A DNA stretch of 64,000 bases from contig MU006116.1 in NCBI GenBank assembly GCA_010093705.1, positions 100,394 to 164,393 of the forward strand. The letters are read 5' to 3'. The position numbers were made by a program, and so were the translations under genes. A model generated the notes under the pieces. It worked only from the letters and a program-made list of their open reading frames with translations. It made no database searches and was not told the DNA's origin. Positions within the stretch are counted from its first letter, which is position 1, and every line of letters begins with the position of its first letter. Of the stretch, positions 43,559 through 56,380 are shown one piece after another. Origin of the DNA: Patellaria atrata CBS 101060 (Eukaryota > Ascomycota > Dothideomycetes > Patellariales > Patellariaceae).

Positions 43559-44872
43559 TTATACCGTTTGTGGCTTACGGTCAATCAAGCCCCTTGCCGG
43601 TTTGGATTTGTCCTCGGAGTCTAATAACTTCCTCTTCGCTTTCATCCTTTGTACTGGTAAAGTTGGTTGTGGTTGCTGACCCTTGATTAGGGCCCCTTCA
43701 TATTGCTTCTCCATACTGGATCTCAATTCTTCCGGATCATCCCTTGTAGAAAGGTCGTTCAATGTTCGTTCAATGTTCTTTCCAGTTATTGGTACTTTCT
43801 TTTTTGAGACTTTCGACTCAACATCGGCTTGAAGAAGAGTGATCTGGGCCTACATTCCCCTAATCGTCTCCTCTAAAGAATTGACATTACCTTGTGGTAA
43901 CTTCCTCTCTCAGAAGGTGGTTATATGGGCTTTGATGGTTGCTAACTCATTCTCCGTCTCAGTCAAGCTTTCCCCAATCCTATTCTCGCGATCCATATAT
44001 GCCTTGTCATTTTCACTTAGTCTTTCTCCCATATGAGATCGTGTGTTGACTGCGATCTCCTTGATCCTGCCTATACCTTCGTATTCTCGGTCAGTCGATG
44101 AACAAATCCTCCCTGACTCCGTTGCAGTGCCAAAATTTCCTCCTTTACGGTTGATTGTAGGGTCGAAAGTCTTTTATCAGCTGACTCCATCTGTTTCGTC
44201 ATAGCGTTGTCACTCTCGAAATGTCTTTCCTCACTCTCAGTGAAGCGATGACCTAGTTGTTCTTCACTTTCTTGTAAAGCTGCTTGTATGGATGTAAGGG
44301 TTTCATCTACGACGTCCATACGTTTCGTCGCAATGTCGTCACGCTCGCGCTATGTCTCAGTCGTAACTAACTGTTGAGAGACTAGATTCGAGAGCTTTGC
44401 TTCCATTTAAGTAATACGATCATTGATTACCGTATGTCGCTCGAGTTCCATCTTCTCCATCGTTCTCAAACATTGTGACAGTCTTTCTTGGGACTCCGCT
44501 ATCATAGTGACTCTCTCGTTTTGCTCTTCGAACTTCACGCCTACTTGCATGATGAATTCCCTCAACTCTTGTCGTACGGCATTGATCTTCGAATCCATAT
44601 TGGCTCTCGTGAAAGCGTTAGAATCGTCCTTGTTTTTGTTAGTTTCTATGTTCAGGTACTCAATAGTTCTATTGAATCCAGTTTCAAGCCGGTTCACCTT
44701 TTCGGTGACAAGAGATTCTAACTGGTCTCCAAGTTATGAGAGGTTGGAGTTTGAGAGAGATGTTCTTCTCTAAGGAATCTTGATCGTTGCGTATTGTTTC
44801 AGACAAATTGCCTGCCGGCTCCCACTCCTCCACGATTGCATTGATCTCTGCGAGAATATGTTGAGTCAACAT
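43559..44872 (-). pseudogene. Decayed coiled-coil gene, leftward member of a divergent pair
   Basis: Minus-strand text from about 44872 (MLTQHILAEINAIVEEWEPA) to 43559 reads as one long coiled-coil protein with heptad-like spacing. Examples are ESLVTEKVNRLETGFNRTIEYL, NAVRQELREFIMQVGVKFEE, ADKRLSTLQSTVKEEILAL and ENELATIKAHIT. It ends with a basic, disordered tail (MKAKRKLLDSEDKSKPARG). Roughly five or six stops or frame changes interrupt it. The frame may extend upstream to about 45109 with a hydrophobic stretch. I recognise no family. It could be a lineage-specific host gene or a passenger of an unknown mobile element. Confidence 0.6.
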
Positions 44873-45248
44873 ACTGCATGAAGAAAGATCGCAGTCCTTG
44901 TCGAAATAATCGACATAGTAGATGGATGATGACAGTATGAAGAGTGCCCAGATGGAAATAAGGTAACGAGAGGAAAAGCGGGCAAGCGGAAAGCAGACAG
45001 ACGAAAGGTGACCAAACGAAAAATCCAGACGGCAATGACCCAAAATGGAAGGAATATGGCGGGTGATATAGATAATCGTAATAGGAAGTCGCGGATTACC
45101 ATCCCCCATACCGAGATTATCGTCCCACGCGACTACGCAAGACCTTTACACATCAGGGCACTCATCATCAAACCTATCCATCTTAATCGGTAATTTTCTC
45201 TTCATCTCCCTATTTAATCGATCTGATTATCCCATATAAGTACTCAAA

Positions 45249-46035
45249 ATGGATCCGAGGAGTTCCCAATTCAAACATACACCTGATCCGAAACAGATGA
45301 CTTCTCGGTTCCTCAAGCGGATTGGATATCCTGACCCTTCAAAGGCCCAAAAATGCACCATCCACACTGAGAACTCGTCTCGAGAAGGACGGCAAATCTT
45401 ACGCTCAATTCAATGCGCATATGAAAGCACTAGAGAAGGGTCTAATATTAGACCTTAAAGAGAAATTAGAGCTCCAAAGAGTAAATCTTAGTGATTTGGA
45501 TGACGTTGCTGAACGATGGGCGGAAAACGTGAGAAAAACTGACCATAAAGCCATTGCAGCCATTCTCGCAGAAGCCACCAAGTAGCCATTACCGACCTTT
45601 AAAGAACTGTTTGACTGCCTTACTTTACCACGCGCAGATATCCGTGCTAGGGAATATGATGCAGGAATCCGTGCCGCATATGAACAAAACATCGTCCGTA
45701 TTCTCGAAGCATTCAAAATCCCATATGAGAGGTTCAGGGAGCAACAAAGTTTCAAAGAGGCGGAACGGGTATTAGAGATCAATTCCGGCTTAAGGGTAGA
45801 AATTTCAAGCCTGAAGCAGAACATTGAAGCCCTAATGAAAGAGAAGGAAGAGAAGGAAGAGAAGGAGGCGCTCGTCGAAAAGCTGAGTGAAGAGAGAGAT
45901 GGGCTAAAAGAGAAGCTAGAAAAACACCGCGAAATACTCGTAAAAAGTCACACTTTAGCAATGAAGATACAAGCGGAGTACGACGCAACCGAGGAAGCGT
46001 ATTTAAAGCAGCAAGCTCGGCTCCGTGGAGAGTAA
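45249..46035 (+). pseudogene. Decayed coiled-coil gene, rightward member of the pair
   Basis: The plus strand starts MDPRSSQFKHTPDPKQMTSRFLKRIGYPDPSKAQ. It changes frame near 45350, continues as RTRLEKDGKSYAQFNAHMKALEKG and ERWAENVRKTDHKAIAAILAE to a TAG near 45583, and then reads on in the same frame (FKELFDCLTLPRADIRAREYDAG) to a long coiled coil (ALVEKLSEERDGLKEKLEKH) ending at 46035. Without the two breaks it would encode about 260 residues. Function is unknown. It starts about 140 bp to the right of the possible upstream end (about 45109) of the leftward coiled-coil gene, suggesting a shared promoter in the past. Confidence 0.62.
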
Positions 46036-47055
46036 AGTAGTCAAGATGCCTAAGATCTTATTAGTGGATCGACGAGTCGGTTAGAAAAGTTGAATTGAGG
46101 AATTCAGATGGGATCGGTTCCTTCACCTTTACACCCAATGTGAAGTTTTCTTCTATAGTACAATAGAATTACTAGGACAGTTTTCTTCATGGTCATAAAT
46201 ATTAGAACCACGTTTCCCGAGTTAATCATAAGACGCAATCTCATATGAGAGTACTCATCTTTAAAACTATCGCTTTTGATTTCGTCCTTATATGTGATTC
46301 CTATATCCCATCCCCCCAATATTAGTATGGAATATGAATAAGAAAAGTGTACTTACTACATATACCTGGAAGCCTTTTTGTAAGATATTTCGAATGTCTT
46401 GTCAATGTTTAGTTAGACTTTACAGTATGACAATACATTACGTAAAAAGTACATGGAGAAGAACAGTACCTACGATTATTGCTTTCGGAGGAAACCGTAA
46501 ACCTCACGCTCATATCCAGTAACTCACCATCTTTTGGGTCATTCTTATCAATCAACTATTTTACCCATCGATGCTTTCACCTTTGCAATGTCTGCAAAGG
46601 TTCAAACTGTCCGGACAGAACAGTGAGATCGTGGCACTCGAGTCGTCCGTCACAAATCGGTATTCTTCACTTTTTGTCCGCTCGCTGTACTGAGCTAAAG
46701 TATTGACCAATGAACCCGAGCACAGCGTTTGGACGGTTCGTACACATAGGTCACAATCCCAACTTGGTCCAGTCACGAAGGTTCGTCAGCATATACTAGT
46801 AAGTGAGTGGCTTCTAATTTGAGGACATGGCGGACCTAGGAAGCGTTACTGAGAGGTCGGACAGACACGGTATTAGTAAATAAGACTTTTCTACAATTCG
46901 GAAATAAGGAGATTGTATGCTTATAACTTGGAGGATCATATATACTCATATATACACCGAACGCTTTGGACTGTTGCATTTAGAGACCTCACATTTTTGC
47001 CTTGTTATCAGTAGACCATAGCAAGATACTCCAATCTGCCAGCTGCACTGAAAAA
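46036..47055. other. Intergenic
   Basis: About 1 kb, AT-rich, with no credible gene or repeat. Confidence 0.5.
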
Positions 47056-49168
47056 TCATGAATTCCTCGCTTTGATAATATCCGCGGCCTATTCTCAATG
47101 TCAGATATATGTTACTTGTAGAGGTACGGAAGTGGCGATTACTCACCTTCTCAGCAACAGCATACACAGTCATTGAAGTCGTAGCACCAACAAGGAGAGG
47201 ATGAATCGACGAGTCGATAATACTCAGCTTCTTTGTTCCGTAGACCAAAAGATCCTCATCAACAACACCGCCATGCTCCCGGGGAACCTTTGCACAAGTA
47301 CCGATAGGATGGTACACAGAGGGGATGATGACTTGGCGTGCCCATTCCGCAAGGTCTTCATCAGTGGTGACATTAGCACCCGGCATGGTCTCTTTCGCCT
47401 CATACTGTGCGAGATCGCCTGTGGTCATGAATCTACGCATGAATCTAATATTCTCAACCATGACGTCAATATCCGTCGGATTAGCGCCGGCATTGTAGTC
47501 TACGATCATCTCCGAAGTTGGGTTTTTCGGGTCTGGAAGGATGGTGCCGCGGGACATTGGGTGCAGATTTTGAACTGACCCACCCGGACCACGTACCATG
47601 ATCTCGAGGAAGGTGACATGCTTTGAACGCAGGAACTTGGTATTGACAGCGTGCTGGGCCTTAAAGCCTTCCTTGAGAGTCTCATCATAACTGCTTGGAA
47701 GATATTGTGTTGGGTCCTGGTCTGCATATCTTTGGGCTATCGCTTCAAAGTTATCGGGGGAAATGACAGGCATTCCAATCATCGTTGCGAGGTTGGGTGC
47801 TGCACCTGATCCTGAGCCAGGGTTGGAAACATTTGCTGTTGGAACGATACCCCCTATAAATGTTCAGTAAATTACTTTGACACAAAAAGAAGTTGTCACT
47901 AACATTGAAATCCGACGGAAGGGATGTAGCTATGATCTTGGAAATTATGTCCAACGCCAGGGAGGTCAATTTTGATTGGAATGTCTGCTTCTTTCAAGAA
48001 TGCTGATGGTCCGATTCCGCTCAAAATCAATATCTGGGGTGTGTGAACTGCGCCAGCAGCAAGAATGACCTCTTTTCTAGCTCGCACGGAATGGATGGTG
48101 CTGTTTGTTTCGTTCCTTGAAAGGAAAGTGACCCCGGTAGCATTATCACCATCAAATAAAAGGCCGTTGACCTTGGCTCCGACGAGTAGCTCGTAGTTTG
48201 TACGATTGAGCCCATCCCAATGGCCTGATCTTGCATATGAGCGTGCGTATGTGTTAGGATCCTGAGATAGGGGATACCAGTAGAGACCTGTTTCGCCAGC
48301 ACCACTGTCAATGGGGACAGTCATGCCGGGCATTTTTTTCATCGCGCTGTAGAGAACCTCTATCAAGTTCATCAGTTCGCTAAATTTCCCTCTGACCAAA
48401 CTGGTGGGATTGACTCACTCATTACACCGCCCATAGCGCCCTTTCCAAAACTTCCGAAGATCTTGGATGTAGTACCCCAATAATCCATACTATAGGTGAT
48501 GTTGAATTCTTTTGCCTGAGCCGGGTCTGGAGGTGCTAGCGTAATACCCTATTCCGGTCAGTGGCGACGGAAGCATCGGCTATCAATTAGCGTACCTTCT
48601 TGAAGTATGGAAGAATTCCCTCCCAAGTCCATGTAGAGTTTGGCCCACCAAGCTCAGCCCAAGCGTCGTACTCTTCTCTTGTTCCACGAAGAAACACCAT
48701 GCCATTCACAGCAGAGCTCCCTCCTACGATATTTCCAATACCGACATTGAATCGACGGTCATTGAGGTGAGGTTGAGGTACGGATGTGATATTATACATT
48801 CGTGTCGGATCCAAGGTTATGGGACCTCCTGGTAAATTGTAAGTTAAAGACAGAAACTTTCTGAACATGGGATATATTCATACCGTAAAATCCGTGCTCA
48901 AGTACAAGCACAGTGCCTGAAAAATTTTAGAACTTCTGGATGCGGCAAATAGCTAGAAGAGTTACCGACTTTTGCCATCTTCCGTTAGTCTATCACCGAC
49001 AGTCAGACCTGATGTTCCACCTCCGACGATGATGTAGTCATATTCATCAGCAATCTGTTCCGAGCGTGTCTTAATATTGACATAGCTCTTCGGCCCAGGC
49101 CACGCAGAGACCAAATTCGAGAATGTAGTTAGGCACAATAGGGCAATGGAAGCTTTTACCGAGGACAT
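47056..49168 (-). CDS. Secreted GMC (AA3-type) FAD oxidoreductase
   Basis: Seven exons: 48970-49168, 48884-48916, 48596-48828, 48419-48548, 47904-48359, 47147-47853 and 47056-47088, giving 596 residues with the frame kept at every joint. A 22-residue signal peptide precedes the FAD-binding DYDYIIVGGGTSGLTVGDRL. GNIVGGSSAVNGMVFLRG (GMC signature 1), AAGAVHTPQILILSGIGP (signature 2) and the C-terminal YHPIGTCAKV follow, ending VYAVAEKAADII. GMC enzymes oxidise alcohols or sugars and pass electrons to oxygen or quinones, often feeding peroxide to LPMOs and peroxidases. In the second active-site position, where relatives have His or Asn (PLxPxGH), this protein reads PLLVGATTS. The first donor is an unusual GTCGGT. 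Confidence 0.88.
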
Positions 49169-52100
49169 GACGACCCTATTGAGAAAATACTAAAGGAGAG
49201 ATTGCAAAATGGTCAAGCGGAGGAGCTCGGACAGGAATTGAATGAGAAACAGACAACGAAGGAAAGGAAGTGTCCACGATTACCCTCATCACAAAACTGA
49301 TGGATGGATGGTGAATATATGTCAAACCATGTGCTGACGATCGTACGGTTTGACTAGGAGATGCATTAGCATTTCTTGCTTTTCCCCTGAGGAGACAACT
49401 AGAAGTCTTCAAGGACGGTCTTCATAACCCTTTCGGGATGGTTATAGGTTGGAGAAGCGACCGTTACGAGAGCTTTCAAATCCTCCATCTTGGTAATAAT
49501 AAGCTTAAATAGAGTAGTGCGGGGAAGCGAAACGGTAAAACATGGCTTTAATTAAGGGAAACCATTTGAGGGAAAGTCGACCAGCAAAATAAGAACATCA
49601 GAGCCACCGGCCCATCTTGAGCTTGACAACACGTGGGATAAAAATCACCTCATGTTTACCAATAAGGCCGGATGGAGGCCAAGCAAGACCCAGTTAAAAA
49701 AGATGTTTCGAGCGGTATGGCCGGTTAATTAAATAGACGATGCGGAAGCGGCGAGAAGTACAGTAAGACTACAAAGGAAGTAGAGTGTGAGCAATAGAAT
49801 TTCATCGTACCTAATAAATTTCAAAGAAGAGAGAAGAGACAAGGGACGATAGTTGAGATCATTGCCGGAGCTTCCAGAAGGTCATATTATACGAAGATTT
49901 GGACTCAATGCGCCTGTCAGCTGGGGTAAAAAGTGACTGGTTAAAGGAAATGGAATATTACCATGAAAGAAACATCCCCAAGCAGCAAGCTAGCCAAAGT
50001 TGCTCCCATTCTTCATTTCGCAGAGAGAAAGGTTCTGACTCAAGGAGAATTCTCCCATCCGAAGAGATACTTCCCAGAACTTCTGCAGAACCAATGCCCA
50101 CCCTACAGTTTAGTTCTAGTTCTACTTAAAAGGAGAGCTGCAAAGCGTCCTTTTTTAAACTATAATATCGGAAACTGAGGTTTGTGAACAGCGTTTAGTA
50201 ATGGTGGAGCTGGTTATTTCGTACTTTCCAAAAAGCGCGGATGAAGAGGTTGGGTTCAGATTGGTGGTGGGGGATGAAATACTTTCCGTCGCCCTAGTTT
50301 TGCCGTATACACACATCTGTCCCTCACTGCCTAGAACTACAAGTAGTTCGAGTTCTACTACTGTAGTTCTAGTTCTATTACTGTAGTTCTATCGGGTGAA
50401 CTTCCCACTTCCGCGACGCCTTCTAACCCTAAAATTACATGTATACCCGGGCTCCGATGATAGTTCTAACCTTTTGAGGATTTGACAGTTCCTTTAACTC
50501 TACAGCTGACAGCTTCGTAACTTGTCACGCCTGTTCTAGTGCAATTATTCCTTAAACATGAGGCTATATTCTTCTTGTTGCTTTTGTAATTATCTCGAGC
50601 ACATTTCTAAACCATCTAATATCTACATCTGAGATCGAGATCTCACCTCTTCCATGGGAAACGTCTAGTACTCTAACAATTTAGAAGATAATTGATTATG
50701 GTCACCAGTTGGCGTGATGTGATCTGATGAATGCGATAGCTACCCACTAGGACTAAATCAAGGGTCTGTTTTGGGCATTTAGAAGAAAAGCATTCTCTGG
50801 TTCAAATCGGATCCCCAAGGGTGCTCAACTGGCCAAGAGCCGAAGGTATAACATCGTTACATCAACTTGGTAGACCCAGATGGGACATTTTCGTTATGAA
50901 TCAATTCTTTGATCGACCGTGGTCCCTTCTTCGAAGGTTGATTTATACCTTGAGTAAGCTCTTTGACGTATGAGAAATGCTAACCTTCGAGGATTGGAGC
51001 AGGGTATAATATTATTGGGTACTTCTGTCCTAATCCTGCTCTTCCTATTCAGAATTTCACGAAACCACGACGACGAAAGGAGAGCACCAGGTGTCAACGC
51101 AGTCTCGAAGTTATAAGCTAACAAAATCTACCCTTCTCAAAGTAAGTAAACCTGCATGAAAGACAGTCAGCATATCATCTCGCCATTGAGCCTGAGTAGT
51201 CCTAAGCTGCGACTAACGCACCTCCAGCTGCACCGGCCCCATTATTCGACCCTTGCTCCTCTCATCTCTTTCCACCACACCAACCCCAACGACACCAAAC
51301 TAACAACAAAGAAGGATTTCCGCAACGATTTAGCGCTCCGTTAGAGCATGGTTCTAGCGGCGTAGTATATGATCATGCTACTGCGACAGAGCAGAATAGG
51401 TAATTTCCTGAAATCGTCGAACGTCGGCCGAATGCGAACTAACGTTCGCATGGTTAGCGTCTTCACAATATCACTCTACCTGATGCAGGCTAGTATGCCG
51501 TGGAGGGATTGAAGGTAGAGTTGGATAAGACATGATATATATATAGGTCCGATTAGAACGTTAAGTAGTGAGACGCAAGCCGGCGAATATGTCGATGTGG
51601 TCTCTCTTTGTCCTATTCAAAGCCGTGTCCGGTACGAGTACGAAGTTTGCGCGAGAGTAGAGAACATAGGCATACAGCGCGCGTGTATGGGATATGAAGC
51701 GGCAGGGAGCCAGAGAGAAGATATAAGTTTACACTGATAACGACATCGATGAATTCTGATTATGTTCGTTGATCATCATATATTGAAGATTGTCATGAAT
51801 ATCCAGTTTTGTGTGGTTGAAAAGCCTACCGTAGAACTGCAGAAAGGGCCGTCCCGCCTCCCGCTTCCCCTGCCGAAAAACACTCTCATAACCAACACTT
51901 AATATCTTATGCCTCTCTACCTAGTTCTAAGAACTGTAGTATCATGACCAACATTGTTCACGTCAATTTTGTAGCTTATGACATAAACATATCGAACATT
52001 TTCTATTTTTAAGAACACTCAGTGACCTCCCCCTTTGAAGGGATGGACGTTGGAGCGTTACTCACTTCGACATTTCCACAGCAGACGTGTATGATTGATT

Positions 52101-52228
52101 GTACAGCAACTTAGCTCTAAAGCCTAAGGAGATGTACTGCTTAATTCGAGAAGATGGATTGGAGGCCGAGGACTGGTGAAGTGGGATGAGTTCCCGGTGC
52201 ATTTTCCGGATTCTTATTCAATTTCTCA
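49169..52228. other. Large intergenic region, gene-poor
   Basis: About 3 kb between the GMC and FAD monooxygenase genes, with only short open frames (up to 78 codons). It holds an AGTTCTA-rich simple repeat at 50336-50391 and a shorter copy near 50111. No transposon ends or RNA gene were recognised. A T-loop-like GTTCAAATC near 50800 lacks a tRNA stem. Confidence 0.5.
50336..50391. repeat. Imperfect AGTTCTA/CTACTGT simple repeat
   Basis: TAGTTCTAGTTCTA-type units alternate with TACTGTAG over about 55 bases. Related text (TAGTTCTAGTTCTACT) lies at 50111-50126. Confidence 0.65.
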
Positions 52229-53552
52229 TTATCGTCTGACTGCCTGCCCTATCGATGTCCCAATAAAGGCAAGAATACTCTTGATCAGTTGTCCCACAGA
52301 CCCGAGTCCAAACATGCTGACCAGAACACTCAACGCCAACTGCTTTTCCCCATACCTCAACATCTTTCTATCCCACTCCGCCTGACTCATGTCTCCCATC
52401 ATAACCTTCTCAAATTCCGCGCAATGCATCGCCGCCTGATTAGTTGCCATGGCAGTATTTGGGCGTAGTCCAACAAGCGCATCTCCGACTAGTACGACTT
52501 TACCGCTGAAGAAACTCGCTTGGGGAGATATGACTTCGTTGACTCTGGTCACAAACGGACGGGTGATCTTCGATATAACCTCTACGAAAGGGGCGGGCAT
52601 GAGTTTCGCGGCTAGTTGGACTCGAGTATTCCATACTTCGGGATTCACCAAACCTTTGGGGACGGTGTTCTGGTGTTTCTTCCCGTTGATGTCTGTTAGA
52701 GCGGCCTCGAGTTCCGGAGAGGTTGTCGAAAAGTTTTGATACCAAACAAGGTTAATATGACGGGACTTGTCATTGTCTCCTTCATCCGATGGAATGTTGT
52801 AGCTGCCAATGATCATTATTCCCAGTCGACCTAAGAGATTCTTCCCATTTTACTCACACAATCAGATAACTACGTTTTAAGAGAAGAATGCTCGTCTTGC
52901 GTGCGAAGAACTCATTTGTCTCCTCGTCGAGTACGTCAACCGGAACTGTTCCTCTCCAAGCTACATAGCCAGAATACTTCCTCATACTTTGCGGGAGAAG
53001 TAGTTGTCGAATGGTCGAATTTGCTCCGTCAGCTGCGAGAACGAGATCTCCAGAGATTGATTTTGGCGATCCTCCCTCCACATTTGAATACCCAACTATG
53101 ACTTTCTCTCCGTCCTCCCTTATGCTTGAAACTCTTGCCCCACGCATATACTGCCCTTTCTTTTGACCTTCCCCACCAGTTCCGTCAAACGCGTCCCGGA
53201 GAACTTTACACAACAATCCCCAGCTGATATTTTTATGGGCCCTGTTGCCTGAAAAAATATGCTTCCCGTTCTGGCGGTAAAGGCTCGTGGACGTTCCTTC
53301 TTGAACCGACGGCGGAACAAAAGCATACTTTTGCAAGATATCAATCGTCTCCGAGTAGAGACGTATACCAGCAGCTTGACTCTGCCGCTCAGCTTGCTCT
53401 TCGAGTATTGTCACTTTGTGTCCTAGTCGGCTTAGCATAATGCCATGCATCAATCCCGCAGCGGATCCACCGACCTGTCGTTATTGATCAGTTTGACTGA
53501 GCCATCAAGACAATGCCCGCTCTTGACCTACAATAATCACGTCTTTCGACAT
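52229..53552 (-). CDS. FAD-dependent monooxygenase (aromatic-hydroxylase type)
   Basis: Three exons: 53532-53552, 52874-53474 and 52229-52830, giving 407 residues. The first encodes only MSKDVII and joins by a GTAGGT donor to VGGSAAGLMHGIML, rebuilding the GxGxxG dinucleotide fold. SGDLVLAADGANSTIRQLLLP holds the DG motif, and GKVVLVGDALVGLRPNTAMA the GD motif for FAD ribityl binding, as in the PHBH/salicylate-hydroxylase class. The second intron is only 43 nt; its exact ends are the weakest part of the model. Relatives hydroxylate small aromatic or polyketide-like molecules using NAD(P)H and oxygen. The substrate is unknown. It neighbours a Zn2Cys6 regulator and an MDR dehydrogenase. Confidence 0.84.
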
Positions 53553-54423
53553 AATGATAACGCCAATATAGCGACAATCTAGTCTCCAAGGATATATATA
53601 GCCACAAACACACTTGTATGTTTAGCCTTTAATGCTGGGTTGCGATATGTAAGCACTGTGTGATGATAATATCGTTCCTACTGGATGTAGTTGCAAGATG
53701 ATACGTAATTAAGTAAGAAGGGCGTTTGTTTCTGTCTTGGAGTTATAACTCCTTCAGTGGACCGATGTCGCGTTGCAATCTGGTGCACAAGCTCGTAGAA
53801 CCGGATTTTCAGGTGACTTTACTCCGACATCGTGGATCTAAGTAGTTGTACGAATTCATGTCTCGAGAGAAAATGTATACTTGGGGTAACTGAGAGTGAT
53901 GTACTAGACTTTAAGAGAAATCATCATTCTATTTTCGAGATTCAGCTGCTTTTTGATTGGCTGGGGGCCTAAGAATCCTTCTTTCATCCTATCTTACGCC
54001 GCTTTGGGAAAATGCTTGTAATCATTGGTCACAAATAAAGCCCATTCCGGAGCTTCCGGTGCACATTATATGATATTCACGAAGATTGACTATAGGAGAG
54101 TCAAACAAACCGTCTTTCCTATAGTTGTTGTATTGGGAAATGCTAGAAACTATGGGAATATACTGAGATAAGCAGCTGATCATAAGATAGATCTTACGTA
54201 GGTATAGAAAACAGCGTAAGGTACAATCTCAGTAGTTCAGATAGAATACATAACACATACCGAAAAGTTAGTGATCGCAGACTGCATACGACCAGAGTAC
54301 CGCGCGTCTATTATCCTTCTTTTTGACGAGAAATTTTCCATGTTGGAATGCGTGACGAGAAATGAACGTATTGCCGAGATTACTACGTGATGATATCCAG
54401 GTGTTAAATTCCGATTCCATCTT
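53553..54423. other. Intergenic
   Basis: About 0.9 kb, with the monooxygenase promoter at its left end. No gene was recognised. Confidence 0.5.
53593..53600 (-). promoter_or_regulatory. TATA-like box of FAD monooxygenase gene
   Basis: TATATATA about 41-48 bases before the start codon at 53552. Confidence 0.45.
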
Positions 54424-55994
54424 CTAGGCCGCGAGTGGTTGATGCAGTACCATATTTCTCGGACTAGGGTTCCCAAAGCTTTCATACGCTCTCTTGAATC
54501 CTATGTTACTTAAATATTTCTTTATAGCCGCACCTTCTAGTTGCGCTCTTCGTTTGATCCACCAAAGATCATTTACCTCAATCTTTGCATACCACTCAGC
54601 CAATAGATTCAGCGCCTTTACATCTTTGAGTTCCAAGAGTTTTTTGAACGCAGGATCCATATGGGTAATGAACGCCAGATTCAAAGACAAACCCGCGTGC
54701 GTGCAATTCGTTTCCCACAAATGACAGATAATCGATGCAGCAGTATGGTACGGATTGATATCTGGTGTAGAAGACGCTGTGAGGTCGTACATAATTTTGA
54801 AATCGTAAACTACTGAATTGGAATTTCCAGGTTCGCAGGATGTCGGATTCCCTCTCATCGCTTTAAGAGCGGGGATAACAGTTATATTCCAGTCTCCTGA
54901 TATTTCATGGAAGCAACTGTCTAGACGATGTATGTCGGCTACAGCCCAAACTGTCTTTTTACCGTCAGATAGATTTAACCATTCAACACGATCACCTACT
55001 TCCCCCGTAAGGGGCCATGCATCATCTACGGTATCATAATCGACAGCAGCGAATGCGATAGCTCCAAGAAGTATTGCAGCGGCCCATAGAGCGTCCCGAG
55101 TAGATGATCTCAATTTCTGCGGTAATGGACATATGGAATGTGGTACGACATAACGTGAAAGAGTATCATTAAAAAGAGCGGTGCCATGATACCAGTGGTA
55201 TGCTAATTCTGTAGAGTACTCGAAAGAAGAGGATGCAGATAAATTTGGAGATGTGTATTGGCGATGAAGAATAGCATGGGTCAAGCCGATGTGCTTCAGA
55301 AATGGATGCTAGTGTTGATATCAGTCATCATTTTGTCGGTACTGGGATATCGCCGGTATAGCGTGTAACCGATTTCAGAGTTTGATAATAATGGAGATAG
55401 AAAATCACAACTGACCAGACTTGCAAGACGGGGTATTTCACGCTGGTATATATGTTTCGTACTTGATGCTCCCATGGTCAAAATTGACCTTGTGCTAAAA
55501 TGATGAAAGAGCTCTGCTTCGTAGAAGGGTAGCTCTAGACCTTGTTCGCCACCCTCTAGGTTCATGAAGGAAGAGGGTATATTCAGGGACCCGCACGGCT
55601 CGTTAACAATAGTCTGTATAGCATCTTGTCTCAATTGAGTCTGGGTCAAGAACTTGAGGTCTATGCTAGAGCTACCTTGTACGCATAGATCAAGCTCAGA
55701 GAACGGAGCATCATAATTACAAGACACACCGTATGCGATACATTTTTTGCAACCGGGTTTCGTCTCATCGCACTATATATGAGGTTAGGGCGAATTGAAA
55801 AGTAGGGACACTGGGGGTAGAGGAACGAAGAGAAAGGAGTTGCGACCAAGAAAGAAGGAACAGTGGAACTAAACGTAGGTGTATGCATGAAAGGGAAGCT
55901 ATACCGTACTCACTTTTATTCGACGGAGTTTACAATTATTACAACCTTTCCTTGACTTCCTGTGCGCCTTGCGCCTGCGAGGTTGCTCGTCCAT
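54424..55994 (-). CDS. Zn2Cys6 transcription factor, Upc2/sterol-uptake-control type
   Basis: Three exons: 55914-55994, 55416-55772 and 54424-55308, giving 440 residues. The first joint falls inside the zinc cluster and rebuilds C-x2-C-x6-C-x6-C-x2-C-x6-C (GCNNCKLRRIK, then CDETKPGCKKC). After a short linker come FHHFSTRSILTMG and, across the second joint, HPFLKHIGLTHAILH. That is the ligand-binding-domain start shared by fungal Upc2-like and related regulators. The second intron is 107 nt; an acceptor at 55309 gives the best family match. The final residues are divergent. Upc2-class factors bind TCGTATA-like sterol regulatory elements. It is transcribed divergently from the MDR gene across an array of TCGTAT repeats. 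Confidence 0.85.
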
Positions 55995-56380
55995 AGTGGC
56001 CAACACGCTCGTACGCGTAGGTCGGTGACGTAACCAGAGTTTAGAAACAGATTAGATTAGTCTACGTTCTTCATTAAGACCGCTATTGAATCCCTGGAGG
56101 TAAATGATACCTGGCCTGGCAATGCCGTCTGAAGAGTTTATCTAGGGGGACGTTGAGTACAGGACAGGTGCTAAGTCGGGTAGAGAAAATGCCATTCTAC
56201 GTCAGCTGTGCCATCAAGGATCCATCAGTGCACTAATCGGAGATCCATGAAGCTTTCGTTGCGGGTCCTCTAGTACCTAACAAGGAGCGTAGAAAAATCC
56301 GATGAGATATGATCATCCATACTGACTACTGAGGTCGTGATAGGACCGATATCAACAGTACCGTACCGCAGGGGAAAACA

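Noticed and set aside
48360-48425. Frameshift in the GMC gene after MGGVM
   Set aside because: A 59-nt intron with GTGAGT donor, CTGATG branch and TAG acceptor restores the frame, so the gene is intact.
50790-50820. tRNA T-loop-like GTTCAAATC
   Set aside because: Neighbouring bases do not form the T-stem, acceptor stem or anticodon arm, so it is not a tRNA gene.
55288-55308. Alternative acceptor for the Zn2Cys6 second intron just before CACATCGGC
   Set aside because: The upstream acceptor at 55309 restores HPFLKH, which matches the family better; both keep the frame.
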